Assembly (NCBI RefSeq): GCF_035117555.1
Contig: NZ_JAYKPK010000006.1
Location: forward strand, 1 to 64,000
Length of the DNA stretch: 64,000 nucleotides
Source: Yoonia sp035117555
GTDB lineage: Bacteria; Pseudomonadota; Alphaproteobacteria; Rhodobacterales; Rhodobacteraceae
Reading direction: 5' to 3'
The notes under the pieces: model-generated
What the model saw: only the letters and a program-made list of their open reading frames with translations
What the model was told of the DNA's origin: nothing
Databases searched by the model: none
Shown here: positions 16,403-25,819 of the stretch, piece by piece
How the letters are laid out: each line of letters begins with the position of its first letter
Numbering within the stretch: position 1 is the first letter of the stretch
Program-made: the position numbers and the translations under genes

Positions 16403-17050
16403 ATGGAATTACGATTTCCTGAAGCGCCCCAGCCTGATGACGCCGCAATCGAGGCGGGGCGCTTGCTGTTCGCGGGTGAGACCACATTCGTCAAAGGCGT
16501 CGTCGCGATGGACGGCCTGCCCCCCGCCGACCGGGTCGAGGTGTGCTTTGCCGGCCGGTCCAATGTCGGCAAATCATCCCTGATCAACGCACTGACCGGG
16601 CGCAAAGGTCTCGCGCGCGCCTCCAACACGCCGGGGCGCACGCAGGAGATCAACTTTTTCACGGCTGGCCAATTTTATGTCGTCGATTTACCCGGCTATG
16701 GTTTTGCCAATGCGCCGGTTGCCGTGGTGGAAAAATGGCAGCGCCTGCTGAAACAATATCTGCAAGGCCGCCAGACCCTGCGCCGGGTGTTCGTGCTGAT
16801 CGATGCGCGCCACGGGGCCAAGGCAGTGGATGAAGAGATCATGTCGCTGCTCGACGCCTCTGCCGTGACCTTTCAGGTGGTGATGACCAAGGTTGATAAA
16901 TTGCGCGGTGATGCTTTGGCGGAATCGCTGGCCAAGACCCGCGCGGCCTTGGTCAAACATCCTGCCGCCTATCCCGAACTGATCCTAACCTCTGCCGAAA
17001 AAGGCGAAGGCATCCCCACATTGCGTGCCATCATTGCAGGAATATCATGA
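16403..17050 (+). CDS. yihA: Ribosome biogenesis GTPase YihA/YsxC/EngB
   Basis: 215 residues with G1 GRSNVGKSSLINAL, a switch region threonine in NTPGRTQEINFF, G3 DLPGYGFA, and G4 TKVDK. The protein assists late assembly of the large ribosomal subunit. ATG 16403 is preferred to an earlier start inside yidC. It overlaps or abuts argB: its TGA shares bases with an ATG at 17047. Confidence 0.94.
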   Translation: MELRFPEAPQPDDAAIEAGRLLFAGETTFVKGVVAMDGLPPADRVEVCFAGRSNVGKSSLINALTGRKGLARASNTPGRTQEINFFTAGQFYVVDLPGYGFANAPVAVVEKWQRLLKQYLQGRQTLRRVFVLIDARHGAKAVDEEIMSLLDASAVTFQVVMTKVDKLRGDALAESLAKTRAALVKHPAAYPELILTSAEKGEGIPTLRAIIAGIS

Positions 17051-17067
17051 AGAAAAGGACCGACGAT

Positions 17068-17922
17068 ATGAACCGTGACTGGATCGCGACCGCCCGGACC
17101 CTGTCAGAGGCTTTGCCTTACCTGCAACGCTATTCCGGCGCTGTCGTCGTGGTGAAATTCGGTGGCAATGCGATGGGCGATGCCGATGCGATGGCTGAAT
17201 TTGCCCGCGATATCGTGCTGATGAAACAGGTCGGCATGAACCCGGTTGTCGTGCATGGCGGCGGGCCGATGATCAACCAGATGCTCGACAAGCTGGGCAT
17301 CAAGACCGAATTCGTGCGCGGACAGCGCGTGACCGATCAGGACACTGTTGAAGTGGTGGAAATGGTGCTGACCGGCCTCGTCAACAAACGCATCGTGCAG
17401 GCCATCATGGATGAAGGCGGGCGCGCAGTCGGCCTGTCCGGCAAGGACGATGATCTGATGGTGGCCGAGGCGCTGAACCCCGAACTGGGCTTCGTCGGCC
17501 GTCCGGTGGAAATGAACGTGCAGGTGCTGCGCGATCTGAACGCGGCGGGGATCATTCCTGTGGTCGCGCCCGTGGCCACTGGCATGGATATGCTGGAAAC
17601 CTTCAACGTCAATGGTGACACCGCCGCCGGTGCCATCGCTGGCGCGCTGAAGGCAGACCGTTTGCTGCTGCTGACCGATGTGCCCGGCATCAAGGATGCT
17701 ACGGGCGAGGTTGTCACACAGCTCTCCCCCGATCAGGTCCGCGCGATGATCGCCGATGGCACGATCAACGGCGGGATGATCCCGAAAGCGGAAACGGCGC
17801 TGATGGCGGTTGAGCAAGGCGTGCGCGCCGTGGTCATCCTTGATGGACGTCTGCCCAATGCAAGCCTGCTGGAATTGTTCACCGAACACGGCGCCGGGTC
17901 GATCATCCGCGAACCGCGTTAA
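17068..17922 (+). CDS. argB: Acetylglutamate kinase
   Basis: 284 residues. Amino-acid-kinase fold with VVVKFGGNAMGD (phosphate-binding), VVVHGGGPMI (acetylglutamate loop) and NVNGDTAAGAIAGAL. It phosphorylates N-acetyl-L-glutamate in arginine synthesis. Two starts are possible: ATG 17047, which overlaps the yihA stop, and ATG 17068, which has AAAAGGA at good spacing. The second is chosen, with the first as a fair alternative that adds seven residues. Confidence 0.93.
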   Translation: MNRDWIATARTLSEALPYLQRYSGAVVVVKFGGNAMGDADAMAEFARDIVLMKQVGMNPVVVHGGGPMINQMLDKLGIKTEFVRGQRVTDQDTVEVVEMVLTGLVNKRIVQAIMDEGGRAVGLSGKDDDLMVAEALNPELGFVGRPVEMNVQVLRDLNAAGIIPVVAPVATGMDMLETFNVNGDTAAGAIAGALKADRLLLLTDVPGIKDATGEVVTQLSPDQVRAMIADGTINGGMIPKAETALMAVEQGVRAVVILDGRLPNASLLELFTEHGAGSIIREPR

Positions 17923-17927
17923 ACATC

Positions 17928-18434
17928 ATGGCGCTCACCCTGATCCTGATCCGGCATGCAAAATCAAGCTGGGATGATCCGGGGGCCGACGATCACGCGC
18001 GCGTGCTGAACACGCGCGGAAGTGGTGCTGCCCCCGCTATCGGCGGCTGGTTGGCGGCGCAGGGCTATGTGCCGGATGTCATGCTCTGCTCTGACGCGGC
18101 GCGCACGCACGAAACTGCGGCACTGATCATGCCGCATCTGACACCCGCACCAGATCTCCAGATCCTGCCGGGACTTTACCACGCCAGCCCAGACAGCATG
18201 CTGGACCTTATCCAGAAACAGACAGCACGTGTTGTCGCGTTAATCGGCCATAATCCGGGAATCGGGCTGTTGGCGAGCGGTCTTGTCAAACGCCGCCCGG
18301 CGCATCCACGCTTTGGCGATTACCCGACCTGTGCGACCGCCGTGATCCGCTTTGACACGGACAACTGGCACGATGTCGCGCCCCGCACCGGGAACTGTGA
18401 CGATTTCATTGTGCCGGGCGACCTGACCAACTGA
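17928..18434 (+). CDS. SixA-type histidine phosphatase
   Basis: 168 residues. The RHAKSSW motif at 9-15 holds the catalytic His10, and a second His lies in ALIGHNPGIG near 110. This places it in the short SixA branch of the histidine phosphatase superfamily, whose E. coli member removes phosphate from phosphohistidine on phosphotransfer proteins. It starts 5 bp after argB and is probably co-transcribed. The target protein is unknown. Confidence 0.82.
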   Translation: MALTLILIRHAKSSWDDPGADDHARVLNTRGSGAAPAIGGWLAAQGYVPDVMLCSDAARTHETAALIMPHLTPAPDLQILPGLYHASPDSMLDLIQKQTARVVALIGHNPGIGLLASGLVKRRPAHPRFGDYPTCATAVIRFDTDNWHDVAPRTGNCDDFIVPGDLTN

Positions 18435-18500
18435 TCACGCCGCCCATCGTCAGAGCCTGAATATCCCCGCCGGAGGCATTGAATCTTTTCTGTCCCGTCC

Positions 18501-19295
18501 TCAATGCCCCAGAATCTGGCTCAGGAACAATTTGGTCCGGTCCGATTTCGGGTTGTTGAAGAATTCTTCCGGTTCGTTCTGTTCCACGATCTGGCCCTGA
18601 TCCATGAAAATCACCCGGTTCGCGACCTGACGGGCGAAGCCCATTTCATGGGTGACGCAGATCATGGTCATGCCATCCTCCGCCAGGCTGACCATCGTAT
18701 CCAGCACTTCCTTGATCATCTCGGGGTCCAGCGCCGATGTCGGTTCGTCAAACAGCATGATCCGGGGGCGCATGCACAGCGACCGTGCAATCGCCACGCG
18801 CTGCTGCTGGCCGCCGGACAGCTGGCCGGGGTATTTCAGCGCCTGTTCGGGGATCTTGACCTTGGTCAGGAAATGCATCGCGATTTCCTCGGCCTCGCGC
18901 TTGGGAATTTTGCGCACCCAGATCGGCGCCAAGGTACAGTTTTCCAAAATCGTCAGATGGGGGAACAGGTTGAAATGCTGGAACACCATCCCGACCTCAG
19001 ACCGGATCCGGTCGATGTTTTTCAGATCGGATGACAAGACCGTGCCATCCACGGTGATCTTGCCCTGCTGATGTTCTTCCAGCGCATTGATACAGCGGAT
19101 CAACGTCGATTTGCCCGACCCAGACGGCCCGGCGATGACGATCCGTTCGCCACGATAAACGGTCAGATCAATATCGCGCAGAACGTGAAATGTGCCATAC
19201 CATTTGTTCATGCCGCTGATGTCGATTGCCACCTCTTCGGACACATTCGCCGCCAAGCGGGGCAACCCCATGGTATCCAGTTCTACTTCAGCCAT
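18501..19295 (-). CDS. aapP: General L-amino-acid ABC transporter ATP-binding protein
   Basis: 264 residues. Walker A GPSGSGKST, signature LSGGQQQRVAIARSL, Walker B ILFDEPTSALDPE-type (MLFDEPTSALDPE) and a switch His are all present. It drives uptake of polar amino acids through AapQM. It lies 12 bp after aapM and is the last gene of the aapJQMP unit. The convergent sixA gene ends 66 bp away. Confidence 0.94.
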   Translation of the reverse strand: MAEVELDTMGLPRLAANVSEEVAIDISGMNKWYGTFHVLRDIDLTVYRGERIVIAGPSGSGKSTLIRCINALEEHQQGKITVDGTVLSSDLKNIDRIRSEVGMVFQHFNLFPHLTILENCTLAPIWVRKIPKREAEEIAMHFLTKVKIPEQALKYPGQLSGGQQQRVAIARSLCMRPRIMLFDEPTSALDPEMIKEVLDTMVSLAEDGMTMICVTHEMGFARQVANRVIFMDQGQIVEQNEPEEFFNNPKSDRTKLFLSQILGH

Positions 19296-19307
19296 GATGC
19301 ACTCTCC

Positions 19308-20801
19308 TCAGCGGTGGTCGGTCCGGAGACGTTGCTCCAGATACATTGAATAACGGGACATGAAAAAACAGAATGTGAAGAACAGCAGCGCCACGAATAT
19401 GTAGAGCTCCCAGTAAATCCCGTTCCATTCACTGGTGGCGCGGATCGCATTGGTCAGCCCTAGCGGATCGCGCAGGCCGATGAACACAACCAGCGTGGTG
19501 TCTTTGAACAGCCCGATAAAGGTGTTCACGATACCGGGGATCGAGATCTTCAGCGCCTGCGGCAGGATGATCAGCCGCATGGATTTCCAGTAATCCAGCC
19601 CCAGCGAATTCGCTGCCTCATATTGTCCGTTGGGCAAGGCGGCAAGACCGCCGCGCACCACCTCGGCCAGATAGGCAGAGGCGAAAAGCGTGACCATGAT
19701 GATCACCCGCAGCAGCAGGTCAAAGGACGTGCCCGGCGGTAGGAAATAGTTCAGCAGCAGCGAGGCTGTGAACAGCCAGACAATCAGTGGCACGCCGCGG
19801 ATCACCTCGATAAATGACACGCAGACCCATTGGATCAACGGCATGGAGGATTGCCGCCCCAGCGCCAGTGCAATCCCCAAAGGAAGCGACAGCACGATGC
19901 CGGATGTCCCAATGATGATCGCCAGCATGAAACCACCGAAAGCATCAGATTCGATATAGGGCAATCCCCATGGCATGACGCTGTCCAGAAAGCTGCGCAG
20001 ATGCGGCAGCAGCGGGAACAGCCCGTCGATCCCCAAGAACCCCAGCGGGTTTCTGAAGATCAAAAGGAAAACCACGATCCCTGCGATCAACCCGATCAAG
20101 GCGCCTAACCGTGCCGACACCAATCGACCGATGAGGATTGCCGCGACAATGCCCAAGGCCACAAGCACGGGCAGCCAGACCGACCCACCCCAGAGGAAGA
20201 AGAAGGCGACGAAGGGGTACATCAGCGAGAACACCAGCATCACCCGCGGCAGGCCGGAATAAAGGATCGGCGCAACAGCGACGATCAGCAGGATCAGCGC
20301 GAGGATCGGCCGCCAATAGCCGAACAGGAACAGAACGCCGTTGCTGAGCTCGTTTTTCATGCCAGAGATGAAAGCAACACGCTGTGTCGCTGTCATGCCG
20401 CCGCCAAAGACCGCCTCGGCCCCGCCAGCGGCAGCCAGTTCATCGGCATAGAACAACCGTGCCAGCAGCGGATCATCCGTCGGGTAAAAACCGAACAGGA
20501 TCTGCAGCCAACGTTCGTTGATCACCGCCCAACAGGCCGCTGTATCCAAGCCACGCGCGGCGCGAATCTCGCGGCATTCGGTCAGTGATCCGGCGTTCCA
20601 GATCCCGTTGAACACCCAAGGCACAATGGCCGACAAAACCGACCAGACCACATAGATTGCAATCAGCGTCAGGATCGTGTTGATCGGACCAGAAAACAGG
20701 TTTTCGCGCAGCCATTTGACGACACCGGCGGCGCCGGGCGGTGGCGGTGATTCCGGCAGCATATTCGCGCGGACGTAAGCAACGTTATCGACTTTGCTCA
20801 T
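19308..20801 (-). CDS. aapM: General L-amino-acid ABC transporter permease AapM
   Basis: 497 residues. The long N-terminal part carries several membrane helices and a periplasmic region. The C-terminal HisM-type permease domain shows the EAA loop (YEAANSLGLDYWKSMRLIILPQALK split around Gly). It partners AapQ in the membrane. It starts 1 bp after the end of aapQ, so expression is coupled. Confidence 0.94.
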   Translation of the reverse strand: MSKVDNVAYVRANMLPESPPPPGAAGVVKWLRENLFSGPINTILTLIAIYVVWSVLSAIVPWVFNGIWNAGSLTECREIRAARGLDTAACWAVINERWLQILFGFYPTDDPLLARLFYADELAAAGGAEAVFGGGMTATQRVAFISGMKNELSNGVLFLFGYWRPILALILLIVAVAPILYSGLPRVMLVFSLMYPFVAFFFLWGGSVWLPVLVALGIVAAILIGRLVSARLGALIGLIAGIVVFLLIFRNPLGFLGIDGLFPLLPHLRSFLDSVMPWGLPYIESDAFGGFMLAIIIGTSGIVLSLPLGIALALGRQSSMPLIQWVCVSFIEVIRGVPLIVWLFTASLLLNYFLPPGTSFDLLLRVIIMVTLFASAYLAEVVRGGLAALPNGQYEAANSLGLDYWKSMRLIILPQALKISIPGIVNTFIGLFKDTTLVVFIGLRDPLGLTNAIRATSEWNGIYWELYIFVALLFFTFCFFMSRYSMYLEQRLRTDHR

Positions 20802-20802
20802 C

Positions 20803-22017
20803 TCAGCGCTCCTTCAGTTTGACGCTGGAGTTATAAACGTTCATCAGCCCCGAAATGATCAGACTGGTGATCAGATAGAAGATCCCCAGCAACAGCATCC
20901 CCTCCAGCTCTCGGCCGGTCTGGTTGATGGTGATCCCGCCCAGCGTAGAGCGGACATCCATATAGCCCACCGCAATCGCCAGCGATGAGTTCTTGGTCAG
21001 GTTCAGATATTGTGAAATCAGCGGCGGGATGATCACCCGCAATGCCTGTGGCAGGATGATCAGTTGCATCGTGCGGTTTGGCTGCACACCAAGGGCAAAG
21101 GCAGCCTCGGTCTGGCCTTTGGATACCGACAGAATGCCGGAACGGACGATTTCCGCGATAAAGGCGGACGTATATAGCGACAGCGCCAGCCACAACGCGA
21201 TGAACGAATTGCGGATTTGCAAGCCACCTTGAAAATTGAAACCACCCAGCACCGGATAATCCAGCGTGATCGGTCGGCCGAGCAGGAAAAACACCGCCAG
21301 AACCGGCAGGATCAGCAGCGCCAGGGACAGGGGCAGAACCGGCAATTGCTGGCCAGTATCTTCCTGCCGTTTGCGCGCCACATAGCGCAGCACAAAGATA
21401 CCAATGATCGACAGACCAAGCACCGCCATCACGATGCCAGAGCCATCCGCCCAGATCGGCGCAGGCATGAAGACACCACGGTTGGAAATAGCGATCGTGT
21501 CCCACAGAATCATCGATGCCGTGCCACCTTCACGGAATTGCGACGGTTGCGGTGTCGCTTCTGTCATCACCGCGAAAACGATCAGGATCCAGATCAGCAG
21601 TGGCGTATTGCGCATGCATTCGACGTAAACCGTCATGACCTTGGCGATCAGCCAGTTTTTGGACAGGCGCAGCACACCGGCAAGCACGCCGATGATTGTT
21701 GCAAGGATGCAGCCCAGAAAAGCCACCAGCAGCGTGTTGAGAATACCGACATAGGCGGCGCGGGCATGGGTGTCTTGCGATGTGAAAGGGATCAATTGCT
21801 GGTTGATGTCATAGCCAGCGGTGGACCACAGGAAATTGAAACGGATATCTTTGCCCAAGGCCGCCAAATTGGTGACGGTGTTATCCACCAGTTGCACCAG
21901 CAACAGCATGATGAGGATGGCAGCAACCACCTGAATGGTCAGCGACCTATACCGCGCATCATACAGCAGCATGCTTATGCGGAAACTTTCGCGCGGTTGA
22001 TCAGCAACGTCTGCCAT
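20803..22017 (-). CDS. aapQ: General L-amino-acid ABC transporter permease AapQ
   Basis: 404 residues from ATG 22017, which has AGGAG at the right distance; the longer frame to 22074 lacks support. About eight membrane helices are visible, with a periplasmic insertion between and the EAA loop TEAAFALGVQPNRTMQLIIL. It forms the channel with AapM. It is separated from aapJ by 129 bp carrying a strong terminator-like hairpin. Confidence 0.94.
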   Translation of the reverse strand: MADVADQPRESFRISMLLYDARYRSLTIQVVAAILIMLLLVQLVDNTVTNLAALGKDIRFNFLWSTAGYDINQQLIPFTSQDTHARAAYVGILNTLLVAFLGCILATIIGVLAGVLRLSKNWLIAKVMTVYVECMRNTPLLIWILIVFAVMTEATPQPSQFREGGTASMILWDTIAISNRGVFMPAPIWADGSGIVMAVLGLSIIGIFVLRYVARKRQEDTGQQLPVLPLSLALLILPVLAVFFLLGRPITLDYPVLGGFNFQGGLQIRNSFIALWLALSLYTSAFIAEIVRSGILSVSKGQTEAAFALGVQPNRTMQLIILPQALRVIIPPLISQYLNLTKNSSLAIAVGYMDVRSTLGGITINQTGRELEGMLLLGIFYLITSLIISGLMNVYNSSVKLKER

Positions 22018-22104
22018 GCGCACTCCTGCGGTTGGGTAAAGCAAAGCCGGGACAAGCAAGAACCTGACCAGCATTCATTTATTAAATTGGATAATGGATC
22101 TGCG

Positions 22105-22133
22105 AAAAAGGGGCCTGACAGATGTCAGGCCCC
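22105..22133 (-). terminator. Terminator/attenuator between aapJ and aapQ
   Basis: On the minus strand an 11-bp perfect stem (GGGGCCTGACA / TGTCAGGCCCC) with a 2-nt loop is followed by TTTTT, 14 bp after the aapJ stop. Partial read-through would give much more binding protein than permease. Confidence 0.85.
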
Positions 22134-22146
22134 CTTCAGTCAGAGC

Positions 22147-23166
22147 TTAGCGGAACGGCCCACCGTACATCAGACCACCTTCGGTCCATTGTGCGTTCAG
22201 ACCGCGCGCCAGACCAACGGCGGTGGATTCACCGATATTGGCTTCAAAGATTTCACCGTAGTTACCGGCAACGGAAATCGCACGGACAGCCCAATCGTTT
22301 TCCAGACCGATCATCGCGCCCAGTTCACCTTCGGTGCCCAGCAGGCGGTTGACCTCTGGATTGTCGGTGGGTGCAGCAGCCATTTCAGCCACGTTTTCCA
22401 TCGTCACGCCATATTCTTCGGCCGCGATCAGCGCATGAAGTGTCCAACGGACGATGTCGCCCCATTCTGCGTCACCGTGGCGCACTGCGGGGCCCAGTGG
22501 TTCTTTGGAGACGACTTCCGGCAGGATGATGTGGTCACCGGGAGCCTCGAATGTGGCGCGTGTCGCGGCCAGACCAGAGATATCGGTGGTGTAAACGTCA
22601 CAGGCACCTGCAAGGTACTGCTGCTGACCTTCGGCGTTGGTGGCAACTGGAACCGGCTCATAGCTGATGCCATTGGCGCGGAAATAATCGGCCAGGTTCA
22701 GTTCGGTCGTGGTGCCGGTCTGGATACAGACGGTCGCGCCATCGAGTTCAGCTGCCGAGGAAACACCCAGCGCGCTTGGCACCATGAAGCCCTGACCATC
22801 GTAATAGTTGATGCCGGGGAAATCGAGCGCAAGGTCGGTATCGCGTGTGAAGGTCCAGGTGGAGTTGCGGACCAGAACGTCAACTTCGCCAGCAGCCAGC
22901 GCGGTGAAACGGGTCTGGCTGGTCAGTGGCACGAATTCCACGGACTGGCCGTCGCCCAGAACAGCGGCAGCAATGGCACGGCACAGGGCCACGTCGAAAC
23001 CTTCCCAGACGCCATTGGCATCGGGTGCGGCAAAGCCGGCCAAACCTTCGTTCGAGCCGCACCGCAGTGTTCCGCGCTCGACGACGTCATCAAGCGTCGC
23101 GGCGGATGCGATGCCAGCGGTCAAGCCAGCCACGGCCAGCGCGCCGATAAATACGGTTTTTGTCAT
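22147..23166 (-). CDS. aapJ: General L-amino-acid ABC transporter substrate-binding protein
   Basis: 339 residues from ATG 23166, with AGGAAGAGG upstream. The signal peptide ends near GIASA. The mature protein begins TLDDVVERGTLRCGSNEGLAGF and contains DVLVRNSTWTFTRD, typical of the AapJ/BztA subgroup of periplasmic amino-acid-binding proteins. It supplies polar amino acids to AapQMP. The 220 bp upstream, up to the convergently ending ATP12 gene, must hold its promoter, but no convincing -35/-10 pair was recognised. Confidence 0.94.
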   Translation of the reverse strand: MTKTVFIGALAVAGLTAGIASAATLDDVVERGTLRCGSNEGLAGFAAPDANGVWEGFDVALCRAIAAAVLGDGQSVEFVPLTSQTRFTALAAGEVDVLVRNSTWTFTRDTDLALDFPGINYYDGQGFMVPSALGVSSAAELDGATVCIQTGTTTELNLADYFRANGISYEPVPVATNAEGQQQYLAGACDVYTTDISGLAATRATFEAPGDHIILPEVVSKEPLGPAVRHGDAEWGDIVRWTLHALIAAEEYGVTMENVAEMAAAPTDNPEVNRLLGTEGELGAMIGLENDWAVRAISVAGNYGEIFEANIGESTAVGLARGLNAQWTEGGLMYGGPFR

Positions 23167-23386
23167 TTTAACCTCTTCCTGAGTTTCTGCCACACAGAGC
23201 GGCAGCCAATTTTTATTCCGCCGCTTTACGACGGCAACTCCCACAAGGGCCAAGCCCTGATGTAAGTTTGCCTAGACTGTCCGATGAAACGCCATCAGGT
23301 CAAGCAAAACCCGCATGGATTTACGGGCAAATGCTTTGAAATTAGGCAACCTTCAGGCCAAATGCACAGATCCGTGCTCTGCCGGT

Positions 23387-24097
23387 TTACGCCCGCGAAA
23401 GGTGAAACACTCTTTCCGCATGCAGGAAGGCGTCACGTTTGACCGCCGTGGCGGCGGCAGCTTCTTCATCCAGGCCCCATTGGGCGATCTGCCAGTCTTC
23501 ATCGACACGCGAAATGTCCCAGGCCTGTGCCGCAAGCAGGTACTGACGGGTTACGGCCAGAGCCAGCACCAGCGATCCCGACAGGCTGATCAGGTCATGC
23601 GCGGCGGCCAGCGCAAAGTCGTCGAAGGCTTCCAATGCGCGCTGTAATGTCGCAAGGCTTTCGGGGGGCTGCGTGACATGCATGACCCCCTGCCCCACGG
23701 CCAAAGGCGCGTCCAGTTCGCGCGCGGCCCAGTCGAGCAACGGGTCCCAATGTTGCGCCTGCTTTGCGACCAGCCCGTCTGGCGTTGCCGCGCGATAGCA
23801 TAACAGATCACTGTCACCATATTCCGCCAGCAGTGCGATCACCTCGGCCCGCTGGCTGCGGACCTTGTCAATCGCGGCATTGGCGCTGCGGGTGACGGGC
23901 ATGGTGCGGGGGTCAACCAGACCCGTCTGCGCATCCCATTCCAGTGCAATCGCCTCGGCCATCGGCATCGTCGGCACCACCAGCAAGGCCTTGGCGGGGG
24001 TTTTCACCGCGCGACCGTCGAGCGTGACGGTGAAACCGCCATCGCAAGGTTGCGCCGTGGCGGCTTGCCAGAATCGTTTGGGTTTCCAGTCGCTCAT
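23387..24097 (-). CDS. ATP12-family F1-ATPase assembly chaperone
   Basis: 236 residues. Family features include VTLDGRAVKTPAKALLVVP at about 24-42, TRSANAAIDKV, and the Asp/Leu-rich LLCYRA and DPLLDWA segments. ATP12 binds the F1 alpha subunit to prevent aggregation; the bacterial family is nearly confined to alphaproteobacteria. It overlaps the HAD phosphatase gene by 4 bp and is the last gene of the rarA-crcB-rluC-HAD-ATP12 group. Confidence 0.9.
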   Translation of the reverse strand: MSDWKPKRFWQAATAQPCDGGFTVTLDGRAVKTPAKALLVVPTMPMAEAIALEWDAQTGLVDPRTMPVTRSANAAIDKVRSQRAEVIALLAEYGDSDLLCYRAATPDGLVAKQAQHWDPLLDWAARELDAPLAVGQGVMHVTQPPESLATLQRALEAFDDFALAAAHDLISLSGSLVLALAVTRQYLLAAQAWDISRVDEDWQIAQWGLDEEAAAATAVKRDAFLHAERVFHLSRA

Positions 24098-24771
24098 GTC
24101 TTGGGTCCGGTCAGTTGGTCAATGGCGGGGATCAGATCGGAGAAGCTGTCGATCAGCAGATCGGGGCGCAAGGTGACTGCGTCATGATAGCCCCATGATA
24201 CGCCGATGGTCCGCACGCCAGCGGCCCGGCCCATATCCATGTCAAAGGTGGTGTCGCCGATCATCACCGCCGCGCTTGCATAGGTGCCGGTGTCATTGAG
24301 CGCTGTCAGGATCATTGATGGGTTCGGTTTGGACGGGTGATCATCGGCCACCTGTTCGCTGTGGAACAGGTTCTGCAGCCCGTGCTTTTCCAGTATCTTA
24401 TCCAGCCCGCGCCGGGATTTACCCGTCGCGATGGCGAGCAAGGTATTGTCCTGCCCTGCCAGATGATCCAGCACGTCACGCGCGCCGGGGTAAAGTGGGC
24501 TTTGCTCACCCTTCCCATCGGCACCGCGCAAAGCCATATAGCTGTCCTTATAGGCTTGCACGACACGCCCCTGTTGCCCAATCGCCAGATCGGGGCAAAG
24601 CCGGGCGACCGCAACATCCAGCGACAGGCCGACAATGGACAAGATGCGCCCACGGTCCGGGACCACCAAGTCCTCGGATGTGAAGGCCGTGGTCATTGCG
24701 GCCACAATCTCGGCCTGACTATCGACCAGCGTGCCGTCGACGTCGAAAATCACGAGGCGCAGATCACTCAT
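24094..24771 (-). CDS. HAD-superfamily hydrolase, phosphoglycolate-phosphatase-like
   Basis: 225 residues from ATG 24771. Motif I FDVDGTLVDS with nucleophile and acid Asp, motif II Thr in AIATGKSRRG, the conserved Lys in KPNPSM, and motif IV GDTTFDMDMGRAAG are all seen. The helical cap of subfamily IA is inserted after motif I. Such enzymes dephosphorylate small sugar phosphates such as phosphoglycolate; the actual substrate is unknown. It overlaps the pseudouridine synthase gene by 8 bp and the ATP12 gene by 4 bp. Confidence 0.86.
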   Translation of the reverse strand: MSDLRLVIFDVDGTLVDSQAEIVAAMTTAFTSEDLVVPDRGRILSIVGLSLDVAVARLCPDLAIGQQGRVVQAYKDSYMALRGADGKGEQSPLYPGARDVLDHLAGQDNTLLAIATGKSRRGLDKILEKHGLQNLFHSEQVADDHPSKPNPSMILTALNDTGTYASAAVMIGDTTFDMDMGRAAGVRTIGVSWGYHDAVTLRPDLLIDSFSDLIPAIDQLTGPKT

Positions 24772-25819
24772 CGGGCATATTGAACGGATCAACCGGGGCA
24801 TGGCCGACGATCCAGCCAACGAAATCCCAAGTGTTCTGCATATGCTCTGGCAACGGCGCCGTCAGATGCAGGATTTTGCCGGTGGCCGGGTGTTCGATGG
24901 TCAGGCTGCGCGCGTGCAGATGCATCTTGCGCCCGATCTCGCTGCCCATGCTGGCACCCCAGCCGTCGCCAAGGTTTTCCTGACCCGATCCGCCATACTT
25001 ACCATCACCGATAATCGGATGCCCGATCTCGGCCATATGCGCGCGCAGCTGATGCGTCCGCCCAGTGATCGGCACCAGCGCGCACCAAGCGGCACGGCTG
25101 GCCAGCGTATCCATCACGGCATAATCGGAGGTCGCGCGCTTTGCGCCTTCGGTGCTGGCGATGTCATTGGGATGCACGCAGCGCATCTTTTCATTCTCGC
25201 CGCCTTTGCCATGGCCGGGGGCCTTGACCAGCCCGTATTTAATCGTGCCTGCCCGCGGATGCGGCACACCGGCGACTGCGGCCCAGTAAATCTTGCGCGT
25301 CTCGCGGTGTTTGAGGTTCTCGGTCAATTGCTTGGCCATCATCCGCGTGCGTGCCAACAGCAAGACACCGGAGGTATCGCGGTCCAACCGATGCACCAGT
25401 CGCGGCTTTTCGTCGTAATCGAACATCAAAGCCTCGGCCATGCCATCGACATGGCGGGTGGTGTTGGTGCCGCCTTGTGTGGCCAGACCATGCGGTTTGT
25501 TGATCGCGATGATATGCTCATCCTTATAGATCACGCAGGACTGGATCAGCTTGGCATCCGCCTTGGTCACGCCGTGGCGGGCCAATGACGCAGCTGCTGC
25601 TGCCTCTTCCTCTGTCGGCAGTGGCGGGATGCGGATTTTCTGGCCGACTTCCAGCCGCGTGCTGGTTTTCACCCGCCCGCCATCGACGCGCAATTCACCC
25701 TTGCGGCACATCTTTTCGATGCGCCCTTGGGTCAGATGCGGAAACAGCCGCCGCAGATAGCGGTCCAGCCGCTGATCGCCATCATCCGGGCCGATGACCC
25801 GCGTGTGTACACCGCTCAT
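24764..25819 (-). CDS. rluC: RluA-family pseudouridine synthase (RluC-like)
   Basis: 351 residues. An N-terminal S4 RNA-binding domain (QRLDRYLRRLFPHLTQGRIE) is followed by the RluA catalytic domain with the active-site Asp in HRLDRDTSGVLLLAR and the C-terminal TGRTHQLRAHMA motif. It converts uridines in 23S rRNA to pseudouridine. ATG 25819 is the start, overlapping the crcB stop by 4 bp; the extra 62 residues of the longer frame belong to crcB shadow. Assignment as RluC rather than RluD rests on domain layout only. Confidence 0.86.
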   Translation of the reverse strand: MSGVHTRVIGPDDGDQRLDRYLRRLFPHLTQGRIEKMCRKGELRVDGGRVKTSTRLEVGQKIRIPPLPTEEEAAAAASLARHGVTKADAKLIQSCVIYKDEHIIAINKPHGLATQGGTNTTRHVDGMAEALMFDYDEKPRLVHRLDRDTSGVLLLARTRMMAKQLTENLKHRETRKIYWAAVAGVPHPRAGTIKYGLVKAPGHGKGGENEKMRCVHPNDIASTEGAKRATSDYAVMDTLASRAAWCALVPITGRTHQLRAHMAEIGHPIIGDGKYGGSGQENLGDGWGASMGSEIGRKMHLHARSLTIEHPATGKILHLTAPLPEHMQNTWDFVGWIVGHAPVDPFNMPDE

